Of a DNA stretch of 64,000 bases, positions 10,193 through 21,029 are shown one piece after another (the stretch's first letter is position 1; each line of letters begins with the position of its first letter). The DNA lies in assembly GCF_019703515.2 (NCBI RefSeq), contig NC_059346.1:16399001-16463000 (forward strand), written 5' to 3'. Made by a program: the position numbers and the translations under genes. The DNA is from Myxocyprinus asiaticus. Its lineage: Eukaryota; Chordata; Actinopteri; Cypriniformes; Catostomidae. Below the pieces are notes generated by a model, which was given only the letters and a program-made list of their open reading frames with translations, had not been told where the DNA came from and did no database searches.

Positions 10193-11784
10193 TGTAGAGC
10201 CCTACTAAATCTATTAGTAGTCTATTCATTGTTCTTCCATAACTTTAAAGGTTTTAATCTTTACAATTTTTTTGTAATTTGGGTATACAAAATTATTTTT
10301 CAATAATGCGTTTTGTAACACTGTCTAAAAGGGTTAAAAAAAAAAAAAAGGTGTTTGTTGTTTATTTTTGGTTTGTAATTTTATATTTGTCATTTTATGT
10401 TTAAAAGTTTAAAATTTATGTGGAAGTGGTAGAAATAATAGGAAGGTGTATTTTAGGAGATACCTTTAAATTGTTTAGAAATGAAGTGTTTATAATCTGA
10501 CCCCTAGAGTTCAAGGGGCGGGGTCACGAGAGAAAAAAGAGGAGATTTTTCTAGAGAGTTCGGGAGTGCAAGAAGCAAGAGAAAAGGGTACACACATGTA
10601 GTGTCTAAAGACTGAGAAAAAGTAAAGGATTTTGATTTGAAAGTAGAAACATTGAACAGTTTAAAGACTGTTGATGGGAGGAACTGAGTGTCGACAAGAC
10701 GCTGAGCTCAAAAATTATAGTTTATATTCAACAGTTGCGTGAACCTAAAGTGTGTGCGTGCGCAACGCTCCAAGAGAGTGTCGCAGTTTATCTTGTTTTT
10801 TTTTTGTTTCATCTGTGAAAGTATTCGGAAGAGAGACAATACACGTGTTTTATTTTACATTAAAGTGTTAAGAAATGGTTGAAGTGTTCGGAGCTCAAGG
10901 GATGACTGAGTGAATGTGGAGCGATTTATTAGGAGAGACCGACATGCTTTCATGGCCTGTGCTGATCGGGCCTATCTACAAGATGGAGGATTTGCCTGGA
11001 CATGTCATCCGATTCATCTTTGGAAGAGATGGTTTGTGATGGATGCATGGACGACTGGATCTGCTGATCATTTCATTGGTGCATCTTCAAATCTGGTACT
11101 GTGTTGTTTTTGGAATCGCTTTCTTGTGGGATCTTGTGAGTAATCCTAACTCTTCGCTAACACATTAATTTGAGCTCTTACCTTGCGCGCCTACAAGAGA
11201 CATAAATCCCAGCTGGGTAATTTTCTTTTTTTTATTTTTTTGTTTGGGAATGTATTTTATTTTGAGTATAATGTGAATCTGAATGTTTCATATTTAGTGT
11301 GAAATTTGTATTCCATGTGATCACTCATTTGAATTTATTTATTTTTAAAGTTCTTTTGTTTCATATGTGTTGATTTCAATTAACAGTGTTATTAGTTGCT
11401 TCAGTTTCAAAGGGAAATAAGAGGAAAAAAAGTCAAAAGAATAAATAGTGTTTTAGTATTTTAATCTCCTGTGATCTTTCTGCAGAGAAAGGGGGAGGTT
11501 GAAGGGGATATCTGAGTAAATTTGGTTGAGATTGGGGTTTACACGATGTAATGTGGGCACAGTGGTTCATCTACGAAGTTATTTCCAAATTTAACATTAG
11601 ATATTAAACAGTAAAAATCTGAAGGTCCTGGGTTGTATTTAATTATTAGACATTACTTGGTTAATAAATACTCTTTATGACTAAAGTAAATTTAGATGTG
11701 CCTCTCACCCGTAGTTTTTTTTTAGTTTGAATTTCCCCTAGACATACTTGTATTTTGAGCCAGTGCATTGGTGAGAGGGCTACA
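10193..11784 (+). repeat. 3' LTR of the Gypsy element
   Basis: 1,592 bp, essentially identical to the 5' LTR; the 2-bp length difference comes from one A and one T missing in two homopolymers near 10535-10550. A candidate AATAAA is at 11663-11668. Host sequence resumes with the duplicated ATAA at 11785. Confidence 0.95.
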
Positions 11785-11849
11785 ATAATTTATGTTGTTA
11801 AAATAACATTCTGTTCCATCAACTATGTACTCTTATTAAACTTCCCTAG

Positions 11850-11936
11850 GAGCACTGTTGAAATATTTTGGAGGTGGGGCACAACCAACGCCACCTGCCC
11901 CAAGTGCCAGTGCTACAACTGATGATGATACAGCAG
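11850..11936 (+). pseudogene. hAT transposase exon 2 remnant
   Basis: Flanked by an acceptor-like cttccctag (to 11849) and a good donor GTGAGT at 11937. In phase with the exon at 1632-1752 it reads GALLKYFGGGAQPTPPAPSA then SATTDDDTAG, the region that follows the basic block in this hAT group. This confirms that the Gypsy element sits inside an intron. Confidence 0.55.
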
Positions 11937-12061
11937 GTGAGTTTTCAACAATCCCAGATCAATATATTTATATGAATAAACCATGCCTTTTGTGAGATCT
12001 TTTTTTGTTTTTGACAGACAGTTGCTTACCTTCTAATATGACATTTAACATAGCTAGCTTT

Positions 12062-12107
12062 TATTATTATTATTATAATTATTATTATTATAATAATTAT
12101 TATATTA
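12062..12107. repeat. (ATT)n microsatellite
   Basis: Imperfect ATT/AAT trinucleotide repeat in intron 2 of the hAT remnant. Confidence 0.9.
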
Positions 12108-12119
12108 ATCTTTCATCAG

Positions 12120-12207
12120 GTCCATCCTCTGCAGGCGAGGAGCACTTACCAGCACCTGCATCCACTGATCCTGCTGTTCCTTGTTTCAACCTCAGCGTAT
12201 GTGGCAG
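12120..12207 (+). pseudogene. hAT transposase exon 3 remnant
   Basis: Acceptor tttcatcag ends at 12119 and a donor GTATGT follows at 12208. In phase with exon 2 it reads GPSSAGEEHLPAPASTDPAV then PCFNLSVCGR. No downstream catalytic exons are present before the 3' terminus near 12750, so most of the gene has been deleted. Confidence 0.5.
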
Positions 12208-12679
12208 GTATGTTAATAGCACAGCAGCCTTTGTATTTGCTCAGTTTACTGTAGAATATACTGAGATTAATATTTCTAATTATAATTATTAATGTAATAC
12301 TGTTTATCTTAAGTTATTTTATTTGTAGTTGATTGTTCTGCACTTTTGCATGTTGCTATTTATTTTTTTAACCAAAAGCAATTAAAGTGGTTAACTTATT
12401 TACAGTAAATGCAATGTCTGCTGGTTTATTTTGCTACTTTTCAGTACACCACATTAAGTATGCCACTTAGTACTGTTAGACTTTGAATATTAAACTGCAA
12501 ATTAACACCTGACCACTCTTGTGGGTTTGCTACTGTTACAATTAAAAACCGTAGAAGGGTAAAAACATGCCTGGCAGACACTGGTATGATGTAAGCAACA
12601 CAGCTACAACTAATAAAATTGATAATGGGTGTGTTAGATTTATAGTGTGTGAATAATCAAGCATTGATAATAGTCAATC

Positions 12680-12750
12680 GTATTGGCGGCACCGAGGGGC
12701 CCCCAAATCTAATTCTGCTTAGGGCCCCATAAAGGTTTGGGCCCGCCCTA
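12680..12750 (+). repeat. hAT 3' terminal region
   Basis: GC-rich end with GGGGCCCCC and GGGCCC blocks, ending at about 12750 (GGGCCCGCCCTA). This matches the style of termini I know for this fish hAT group. No partner inverted repeat was found at the 5' side. Confidence 0.4.
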
Positions 12751-13140
12751 CCAACGCCTTTAGACATCGTTCAAGGTTTTATCTCAAGACATTTTCTGGT
12801 TTTCGTCCCTAAAACGCTCTTATGAGTGGAACTATTTTCTTCTGCCACAGACTTAGCATCTTACTTTAATACAGCTTTTAATGTCCGCAATACTTTTTAA
12901 TACTTGAAAATTTACTGGAGTAATAAGGTAGTGCGTTTGTGCGTGTGTGTTTGAGTTTTTGTTTGAGGGATCGAAAGAGGGAAACTCAGAAAATGAGAGA
13001 GATCGCTTCTGGGATTACCTTTATTGTTGCAGCTCTGGTCTGAAGTAACATTACTTCAAAATCACCAAGATGTGTGTCGCCATAATCCCGTTATAAACCA
13101 TAAATGTGACCCTTGACCCTTTCCATCCCCACTGAGATGC
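12751..13140. other. Non-coding DNA
   Basis: No gene, RNA or clear repeat seen. Confidence 0.45.
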
Positions 13141-13141
13141 A

Positions 13142-13142
<1 letters not shown>

Positions 13143-13190
<48 letters not shown>
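13143..13190. repeat. (TG)n microsatellite
   Basis: About 23 uninterrupted TG units. Confidence 0.97.
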
Positions 13191-13192
<2 letters not shown>

Positions 13193-13351
13193 GGGGAGGG
13201 GGGGTTGCACGATGCTTTCCACTATAGCTATGTGAGGCTGATTAGGGCGAAATACTTTGAAACATTAAAAGTTATTTCGGATAATAGAAATTGCTGTATT
13301 GATCAAGTCATGAGGGTGCGGCTCTATTTGTTGGTCGCGACTCGAGTCTCA

Positions 13352-13408
13352 ATGTGTGTGTGTGTGTGTGTGTGTGCGTGTGTGTGTGTGTGCGTATGTG
13401 TGTGTGGG
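13352..13408. repeat. (TG)n microsatellite, interrupted
   Basis: TG units with a few CG and TA interruptions. Confidence 0.95.
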
Positions 13409-13690
13409 GGCAGGTTTAAGTTGTTTACGAGGACTTTTTTTAGGTTACAAACTGGTAATTACAAGGGTATTATGCTATAAATGTGGTTTATGAGGACATT
13501 TCTAGTGTCCCCATAATTAAAATCCCTTAAAAAACATATAAAACTATGTTTTATTGAAAATGTAAAAATGCAGAAAGTTTTTTGTGAGGGTTAGGTTTAG
13601 GGGTAGGGTTAGGGGATAGAATCTATAGTTCATACAGTATAAAAATCATTATGTCTATGGAAAGTCCTCATAATGATAGCTGCACCAACA
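13409..13690. other. Non-coding DNA between microsatellites
   Basis: Contains a short degenerate GGTTAG-like stretch at about 13588-13615 (ggttaggtttaggggtaggg). No gene seen. Confidence 0.4.
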
Positions 13691-13793
13691 TATGTGCGTG
13701 TGTGAGCGTGTGTGTGTGTGTGTGTGAGAAAGCGTGCGTGTGAGAAAGCGTGTGTGTGTGCATATGTGTGCGGGTGTGAGCATATGTATGTGA

Positions 13794-13824
<31 letters not shown>

Positions 13825-13840
13825 TGTGTGTGTGTGTAAG
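13691..13840. repeat. Compound (TG)n minisatellite
   Basis: TG-rich tract with repeated GAGAAAGCGTGYGTGT-like segments; clearly a decayed compound microsatellite. Confidence 0.9.
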
Positions 13841-14479
13841 TGCGGGGGAGACGAGGGAGCGTGAGGCCTCTTTTTAACCGAAATTGAAATAAATGTAGGA
13901 TATTTTAGACATTGTTTGACGTTCTTAACTGATTTACTTTAACCAATGTCTTTGTTTTAACTGGTTATTTTGTTGTGGTAGCCTGTAGGGCTCTTTGAAT
14001 GTATGTCAACCAATCAGAATCAAGCATTCAACAGACCCATGGTATAATACTTTTTACTTAATGGTTTCACCACATGACAATTTGAAAGTTTTATTTATTT
14101 ATTTATTTTAGAAAATGCTATAAAGGTTTTTCAAAAATGTATGAAACCAAATTGGTCAAAGATTAAATTTATGAGAATATGACATAAGTGTTAACTAGAT
14201 TTTTAAAAGGTTTCTCATTTTAATTTTGGGTGTAATTTGTCAATGACCCCCCCCCCCCCCACACACACACACACTTTGACTACACAATCCCCCTTAAAAA
14301 AATAATTACAAATCGACCACTGGCTACTGTAAGGCGTTTACATGACCTTATATGTCGCTAGCTTCTTAAGCATGTAAACACACTAATTTTTCATGTTGTT
14401 CCAAACCTGTGTGATTTTTTGTGGAAAAAAATATTTTGTGCAATCACAGAGGTGGCCTTTGCCTTACAATAAAAGCACA
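13841..14479. other. AT-rich non-coding DNA
   Basis: No gene seen. A C-run followed by (CA)n lies at about 14248-14275. Confidence 0.4.
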
Positions 14480-14607
14480 TTGTGACCAAGAACTCTTCAA
14501 CTCTCAAATCTCATTTGCACATGCGTCTTTTCAAACTTGCCATGTCGCATTTGGTTGCAAGAAATGCAAATCCACTGCCAGTTGGTGTCATTGAAGTCAA
14601 ACCTGGC

Positions 14608-14850
14608 ATGATGTGTCTGTAAATGAAATTATTACAGATCACAGTTTGGATGCGCTCTGTTTGACTGAAACCTGGCTTAAACCGGATGAATATATTAGTT
14701 TAAATGAATCTACTCCCCCAGGTTATTGTTATAAACATGAGCCTCGTCTGAAGGGTCGAGGAGGAGGTGTTGCTATAATTTAGAGTGAATTTTTTGGTGT
14801 TACTCAGGGGACAGGATATAAATTTAAGTCTTTTGAACTAATAATGCTTA
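14608..14850 (+). pseudogene. L2 endonuclease, N-terminal part
   Basis: Reads VNEIITDHSLDALCLTETWL then KPDEYISLNESTPPGYCYKH, the APE-type endonuclease region with the LTETWL motif. An in-frame TAG occurs near 14780 (GGGVAII followed by a stop). The frame is cut at about 14850 by the antisense Rex1-like LINE. Confidence 0.8.
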
Positions 14851-15363
14851 AATCAAATCAAATCAAATCACTTTATTGTCACACAGCCATATACACAAGT
14901 GCAATGGTGTGTGAAATTCTTGGGTGCAGTTCCGATCAACATAGCAGTCGTGACAGTGATGAGACATATACCAATTTACAATAACATCAAATTAACACAA
15001 CACAATTTAAACATCTGTTATACACATAATTACACTCAACAATATACAAATAATAACATACACTGTACAGTATACAATACGCACTATATAGATACACATT
15101 ATTCAATAAAAATAAAAAATAAAAATATATAAAAAAGTATATATAGTATATATAGAATGTACAGTATTGTACTGTATTGACATTCAGGCTGTCGGTTGAT
15201 AGTCAGTTGTTAAGAGAGAATATAGTATAATATTAATATAATTTATGACAGTCCGGTGTGAGATATAAGAGTAAGGGTAATAAAGTGCAGTGCTGATGTA
15301 TTTGATCGTGGGAGATCAAGAGTTCAGAATTCTGATTGCTTGGGGGAAGAAGCTATCATGGAG

Positions 15364-16781
15364 TCAGCTGGTGTGGGTTCTAATGCTGCGATACCGCCTA
15401 CCTGATGGTAGCAGTGAGAACAGCCCATGGCTTGGGTGGCTGGAGTCTCTGATGATCCTCCGAGCTTTTTTCACACACCGCCTGGTATATATTTCCTGCA
15501 GGGAGGGAAGCTCACCTCCGATGATGTGTCTGGCAGTTCGCACCACCCTTCGCAGTGCTTTGCGGTTGTGGGCAGTGCTATTGCCGTACCAGGTGGAGAT
15601 GCAGCCAGTCAGGATGCTCTCTACAGTGCAGGTGTAGAACCATGTGAGGATGTGGCAGTTCATTCCAAACTTCCTCAGCCGTCTCAGGAAGAAGAGGCAC
15701 TGATGAGCCTTCTTCACAATGACTTCAGTGTGGATGGACCATGTGAGTTCCTCAGTGATGTGGACACCCAGGAACTTGAAGCTGCTGACTCTCTCCACCG
15801 GTGCTCCATTGATGGTGATGGGACTGTGTTCTCTGTCTTTTCTTCTGAAGTCCACCACAAGCTCCTTTGTCTTACTGACGTTGAGGGAGAGGTTGTGCTC
15901 CTGACACCAGTTTCATCATTGTCAGTGATCAGACCTACCACCGTCGTGTCATCAGCAAACTTAATGATGGCATTGGAGCTATGTGTTGCCACACAGTCAT
16001 GTGTGTACAAGGAATACAGGAGTGGGCTGAGAACACAGCCCTGTGGGGCTTCAGTGTTGAGGGTCAGTGATGAGGAGATGTTGCTGCCTATTCTAACCAC
16101 CTGGCGTCTGCTTGACAGGAAGTCCAGGATCCAGCTGCACAGCGAGCTGTTTAAGCCCAGAGCCCGGAGTTTCTCATCTAGCTTGGAGGGCACTATGGTG
16201 TTGAATGCTGAGCTGTAGTCTACAAACAGCATTCTCACATAAGTGTTCTTTTTTTCCAGGTGGGAGGGAGCAGTGTGTATTGTAGATGCAATGGCATCAT
16301 CAGTGGAGTGGTTGTTGCGGTAAGCAAACTGCAACGGGTCAAGAGAGAGAGGCAGCACAGAGCAGATGTAATCTCTGATCAGTCTCTCAAAGCATTTGCT
16401 GATGATGGGGGTCAGAGCAACAGGACGCCAGTCATTTAAGCAAGTTATTTTTGATTGTTTTGGAACAGGCACAATGGTGGATGTTTTAAAGCATGTGGGG
16501 ACTACAGACAAAGAGAGGGAAAGGTTGAAAATGTCCGTAAAAACACCAGCCAGCTGGTTCGCGCACGCTCTGATGGCGCGGCCCGGAATGCCGTCTGGGC
16601 CCGCGGCTTTGCGGATATTCACCCGTCTGAAGGATTGGGTTACATCCGCTACAGAGACGGAGAGTGAACTAACCTCTGTAGCTTCAGCCGCGAGAGCTCC
16701 CTCTGCGAGGGCGGTGTTATTTCCCTTGAAACGAGCATAAAAAGTATTTAGCTCATCCGGGAGAGAGGCAGCGGTGTTCAT
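15364..16781 (-). pseudogene. Rex1-like LINE copy 1: reverse transcriptase region
   Basis: From 16781 the RT reads [89 protein letters not shown] and KFADDTTVVG, the last holding the FADD catalytic pair. A 34-bp deletion at about 15911, relative to copy 3, shifts the frame. The C-terminal part continues in a new frame from about 15858 to 15364 ([20 protein letters not shown]). The protein is therefore broken, although the catalytic motifs survive. Confidence 0.85.
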
Positions 16782-18211
16782 GGCGGAGAGTTTTTATTCC
16801 CTTTAAAGTCCATGATGATGTTAATTCCCTGCCACATGCTTCTAGAGTTGGTAGTGTTAAACTGTCCTTCAATCTTGTTCCTGTACTGGCGTTTTGCCAT
16901 TCTGATAGTTTTTCGGAGGGCATAACTGGCTTGTTTATGCTCCTCCGCGTTCCCGGAATTAAAAGCGGAGGTCCGCACATTAAGTGCCACGCGAACATCG
17001 CTATTAATCCAAGGTTTCTGATTCGGATAGATCCGTATTGTTCTGGTCGGAACCACGTCCTCTATGCACATTCTGATGAAACACATTACGCTATCAGCGT
17101 AAAGCTCGATGTCGTCATCAGAGGCAGACCGGAACATCTCCCAGTCCATGTGATCAAAACAGTCTTGTAGCGTAGAATGTGATTGGTCCGACCAGCACTG
17201 GATCGTTCTGAGGGTGGGTGCTTCCTGTTTCAGTTTCTGCCTGTAAGCGGGCAGAAGCAGAATGGAAGAGTCGTCCGATTTGCCAAATGGTGGGCGGGGG
17301 AGGGATTTGTAGCCATCCCGGAAGGGAGAGTAGCAATGGTCCAAAACCCGGTCCCCTCTTGTGTTGAAACTAATGTGCTGGTGGTATTTTGGTGCGACTG
17401 ATTTTAAACTGGCTTTATTAAAGTCCCCGGTCACAATGAACGCGGCCTCAGGGTGCGCGGTTTCCTGCTCACTTATACTCCCATACAGTTCCATGAGTGC
17501 CCGGTCTGTGTCGGCTTGTGGGGGAATGTACACAGCTGTGATAATGACCGCTGTGAATTCCCTCAGTAGCCAGAATGGTTGACACAGAAGCATAAGAAAT
17601 TCCAGATCAGGAGAGCAGAAAGACTTGATAGAATGTACGTTCCTCTGATCACACCAGGATTTGTTGATCATAAAACATACACCACCTCCTCTGCTTTTAC
17701 CTGAGAGGTATTTCGCTCTGTCCGCTCGGTGCACGGAGAACCCCGCGGGTTCAATGGCTGAGTCTGGAATCTCCGCAGACATCCAAGTTTCCGTAAGGCA
17801 GATAATGCAGCAGTCCCTTGTATCTCGTTGGAAAGAGATCCGCGCTTTCAGCTCGCAGAGCTTGTTATCCAGAGACTGAACATTTGCCAGTAGAATACTG
17901 GGTAGTGGGGGTCGATTTGTGCGGCGTCTTACACTGATGAGAACGCCGGCTCTGTTTCCCCTTTTCCTTTTGCATTTCCGCGGCCGTGCTGCCCAGACAA
18001 AGGGCTCCGCTTGCGTGTTTGTAAACAGCGGGTCGGCTTTGAGAAATTTGAAGTCCAGTTTACGGTGTGAAATTGCTGAACCAATGTCCAAAAGTGTTTG
18101 TCTGTCGTAGACAATAAGGCAGACAACATCCAAGACAAAAAACATAAGAATTGTGAACAAAACAAACAAAACACTACTATGTTGTGTCGGAGCTCGCAAC
18201 GCAGCAGCCAT
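16778..18211 (-). pseudogene. Rex1-like LINE copy 1: endonuclease region
   Basis: 477-codon frame starting at an ATG (18211, MAAALRAPTQHSS). After a hydrophobic stretch and a basic linker comes an APE-type endonuclease: LLANVQSLDNKL, CLTETWM, GGGVCFM, AVYIPPQ, VTGDFNKASL and a DHCYSPF region. This domain nicks target DNA to prime reverse transcription. The frame stops at 16778, where the RT part continues in another frame. At this point copy 3 is 14 bp shorter and reads straight through, so one of the two carries an indel. Confidence 0.85.
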
Positions 18212-18218
18212 ACTCAGA

Positions 18219-18253
18219 CACCATCAGATATAATGTGACACCATCAGATATAA
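18219..18253. repeat. Short direct duplication at LINE 5' junction
   Basis: acaccatcagatata occurs twice about 20 bp apart, where the Rex1-like LINE meets the L2 sequence. It is probably 5'-junction filler made during insertion. Confidence 0.6.
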
Positions 18254-18254
18254 A

Positions 18255-19045
18255 TAAAAATATTCTATTACCCTTGCTACAGTATATAGATCAACCAGGA
18301 CTTATTCTGATTTCCTTGGTGAATTTGCTCATTTTTTATCAGATCTTGTAGTTACTGTAGATAGAGCTTTAATTGTTGGTGACTTCAACTTTCACACAGA
18401 TAATGAAAATGACACATTGGGATTAGCATTTATTGATATTCTGAACTCTCTTGGAGTCAGACAAAATGTAACAGGTCCAACTCATCGCCATAATCATACG
18501 CTAGATTTAATTCTGTTATATGGATTTGATGTTGATACTATAGAAATTCTGCCGCAGAGTGATGACATCTCGGATCATTACCTCATCTCTTGTATGCTGC
18601 GATCAGCTAATGTTACTCAGTCTACACCATGCTATCATTCAGGTAGAACTATTCTTTCGACCACTAAAGGTAGCTTCACTAATAATCTTCCAGATCTATC
18701 TCATACACTCAGTAAACCCTAAAGCCCAGAAGAACTTTATATATTATATATTTATATGAAAATATTAATACAATCTTCTCTAGCACTCTTGATAGTGTCG
18801 CCCCCCTTTGATTAAAGAAAATTAAAGAAAAAAGCCATGCACCATGGTACAATGATCACACTCATGCTCTCAAGACAGCAGCTCGGAAAATGGAGCGCAA
18901 GTGGAAGAATACAAAATTAGAGGTATTTCACGGTGCATGGAAGGATAATGTCTGTAGGTCAGCATATTTTAGCAAACTCATAGAAAATAACCACAACAAT
19001 CCTAGGTGTTTATTCAGTACTGTGGCTTAATTGGTTAGGAATCAG
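18255..19045 (+). pseudogene. L2 endonuclease C-terminal part and linker
   Basis: Continues the interrupted L2 frame: ATVYRSTRTYSDFLGEF, VDRALIVGDFNFHTDNEN, GPTHRHNHTLDLILLYG and SDDISDHYLIS are the conserved endonuclease blocks GDFN and SDH. The region after 18720 reads as the linker (KTAARKMERKWKNTKLEVFH, then CLFSTVA) with frame changes and a stop. It is cut at about 19047 by a second Rex1-like fragment. Confidence 0.82.
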
Positions 19046-19047
19046 CC

Positions 19048-20165
19048 CATGGTAGGTCTGATCACTGACAATGATGAAACAGCCTACAGAGAGGAGGTGC
19101 ACACTCTGACACACTGGTGTCAGGAGCACAACCTCTCCCTCAACGTCAGTAAGACAAAGGAGCTTGTGGTGGACTTCAGGAGAAGAGATAGAGAACACAG
19201 TCCCATCACCATCAATGGAGCACCAGTGGAGAGAGTCAGCAGCTTCAAGTTCCTGGGTGTCCACATCACTGAGGAACTAACATGGTCCATCCACACTGAA
19301 GCCGTTGTGAAGAAGTCTCATCAGCGCCTCTTCTTCCTGAGACGGCTGAGGAAGTTTGGAATGAACCGCCACATCCTCACACGGTTCTACACCTGCACTG
19401 TAGAGAGCATCCTGACTGGCTGCATCTCCGCCTGGTACGGCAATAGCACAGCCCACAAACGCAAAGCCCTGCAAAGGGTGGTGCGAACTGCCAGACACAT
19501 CATCGGAGGTGAGCTTCCCTCCCTCCAGGACATATATACCAGGCGGTGTGTGAAAAAAGCTCGGAGGATCATCAGAGACTCCAGCCACCCAAGCCATGGG
19601 CTGCTCTCACTGCTACCATCAGGTAGGCGGTATCGCAGCATCAGGACCCGCACCAGCCGACTACATGACAGCTTCTTCCCCCAAGCAATCAGACTTTTTA
19701 ACTCTTGATCTCCCACGATCAAATACATCAGCACTGCACTTTATTACTCTTATATCTCACACCGGACTGTCATAAATTATATTATTATTATATTATATTC
19801 TCTCTTAACAACTTACTATCAACCGACAGCCTGAATGTCAATACAGTACAATACAACCTACTGTACATTCTATATATACTATATATACTTTTTTTTATTT
19901 TTATTTTTTTTATTGTATAATGTATATTTTATATTGTGTGTATTGTATACTGTACATTGTATGTTATTATTTGTATATTGTGTTGTGTGTAATTATGTGT
20001 ATATTAGATTTTAAATTGTGCTGTAAATCTGATGTTTATTGTAAATTGGTATATGTCTTTATCACTGTCACGACTACTATGTTGCTCGGAACTGCACCCA
20101 AGAATTTCACACACTATTGCACTTGTGTATATGGTTGTGTGACAATAAAATAAAAGTGAAAGTTA
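19048..20165 (+). mobile_element. Rex1-like LINE, copy 2 (5'-truncated, sense)
   Basis: Begins abruptly in the RT palm just after the FADD box ([20 protein letters not shown]) and runs through the C-terminal domain to the 3' UTR, ending in an adenine-rich tail near 20165. The sequence closely matches the reverse complement of copies 1 and 3. Severe 5' truncation is typical of incomplete target-primed reverse transcription. It sits in the L2 linker. Confidence 0.88.
19052..19708 (+). pseudogene. Rex1-like RT C-terminal fragment, open
   Basis: About 219 codons without a stop, in the region following the RT palm: [71 protein letters not shown] and LPSGRRYRSIRTRTSRLHDS. There is no start of its own and the catalytic residues are absent, so it cannot act alone. 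It ends RLFNS before TGA at 19706-19708, the likely natural C-terminus of the family. Confidence 0.85.
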
Positions 20166-20185
20166 AAGTAAAGCCTCAACAGAAC

Positions 20186-21014
20186 TAGGGATACTACAAC
20201 TAATTTGATTGTTAAACTGAAGTTTTGTAACCAACTAGTCGACTAGTCTAAAGAGAAACCAACCTTCAGAAATGGGTTTTTGCGACCCATTTAAAATACT
20301 TAGTCTATTCCAAATCCAAAGCTAAATTCCACTGAAAAGGAGCAAGACGTGCCTTGAATTATGATTCACCTTGTTGAAAATAGCCTTCTTAATCAGCAGA
20401 TTAAAAAATGCCATACCTAGCCTAAAACAATTATTTTCTAGGCTACTTACTCAAAAGCATAATTTTTTGGATGAGCAAAATTAACCCGTCGACATGGTCT
20501 GGTGAAAGACGGGACTTGACTCACCTGAGGCGGCTATCCTGCGTTTGAAAAAGTCCGCTCAGCAGAAAAATAAAGCAAGCACAGATTAAAGAAGACTCAA
20601 ATGTGAAAACATCACACTTTCAAATATTTGGAAAGCCGATTCTCGCACCACCGAAGAGATTTCATAACTACTTTGCTGAGTTTGCGTGTCTAGCGAGAGG
20701 AAATGTTCCTGCGCGCGCCGCGAGTGAGAGAGGGAAGACGCACGTGCAGCCTGAGGTGAAATTAAACTCTGTATCTGCTCCAGAAATCCTCTTTTTTAAA
20801 ATAATATTTGTATTATTAATTCTATTTAAAATACGTAACATTAATATGACAGTAATTTAAGTGCAGCCTCTGTAAAAATATAAAGCCAAACGTAAATGTG
20901 TAAAAATGATGATCAGTTTAATGGGGGGAAATATTAACTGACAAATAATTCCAGTGTTGACTAGCAGCATCAGAACCGTTTAATCAACTAGTCGACTAGT
21001 CTCGCACATCCCTA
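20186..21014. mobile_element. hAT MITE with perfect 8-bp TSD
   Basis: 829 bp starting TAGGGAT and ending ATCCCTA, flanked by AACAGAAC at 20178-20185 and 21015-21022. An 8-bp duplication is diagnostic of the hAT superfamily. A palindromic ACTAGTCGACTAGT motif occurs near both ends (about 20233 and 20989). No transposase is encoded; the internal ORF (20603-20860) resembles nothing I know. It interrupts the L2 linker just after the copy 2 LINE fragment. Confidence 0.9.
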
Positions 21015-21029
21015 AACAGAACCAGATAT

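Larger units (their letters stand above)
2163..11784 (+). mobile_element. Complete Ty3/Gypsy LTR retrotransposon
   Basis: A 9,622-bp element bounded by two LTRs that start TGTAG and end CTACA. ATAA flanks it on both sides (2159-2162 and 11785-11788), the 4-bp target duplication. Internal order is PBS, gag, protease, reverse transcriptase, RNase H, integrase, PPT, which is Ty3/Gypsy order. Gag and pol are open throughout and the LTRs differ at only three places that I found. It appears young and possibly competent. The insertion is in an intron of the decayed hAT element. No env-like ORF follows pol. Confidence 0.97.
1600..12750 (+). mobile_element. Decayed hAT transposon, split by a Gypsy element
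   Basis: Three short exon-like blocks (1632-1752, 11850-11936, 12120-12207) read in order as the N-terminal part of a hAT transposase of the ZMYM/TTF-type group, starting from a Lys-rich block (TYPSGAEKRKKKKTKE) and continuing through LLKYFGGG. A 3' terminus rich in GGGCCC motifs lies at about 12680-12750, the style of end seen in this hAT group. The catalytic body is missing, so this is an internally deleted remnant. The 9.6-kb Gypsy element lies in intron 1. The 5' end is unclear, so the left limit is approximate. Confidence 0.6.
14852..18225 (-). mobile_element. Near full-length Rex1-like LINE, copy 1
   Basis: Antisense non-LTR retrotransposon of the Jockey/CR1 supergroup, probably the Rex1/Babar clade. 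The 3' end is at the low coordinate, with a (GATTT)n tail seen here as AAATC repeats at 14852-14872. The 5' end is at about 18225. It encodes one large protein with endonuclease (16778-18211) and RT (15364-16781) regions, now in three frames. It lies inside the L2 endonuclease. A repeated motif (acaccatcagatata at about 18219 and again at 18239) marks the 5' junction. Confidence 0.88.

Noticed and set aside
13142..13480. 112-codon Cys/Val-rich ORF
   Set aside because: Translation of (TG)n microsatellites.
15427..16218. 263-codon plus-strand ORF
   Set aside because: Antisense shadow of the LINE reverse transcriptase; the same shadow appears at 35631-36146.
20603..20860. 85-codon ORF inside the hAT MITE
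   Set aside because: No similarity to transposase; ends in AT-rich text and is probably chance.
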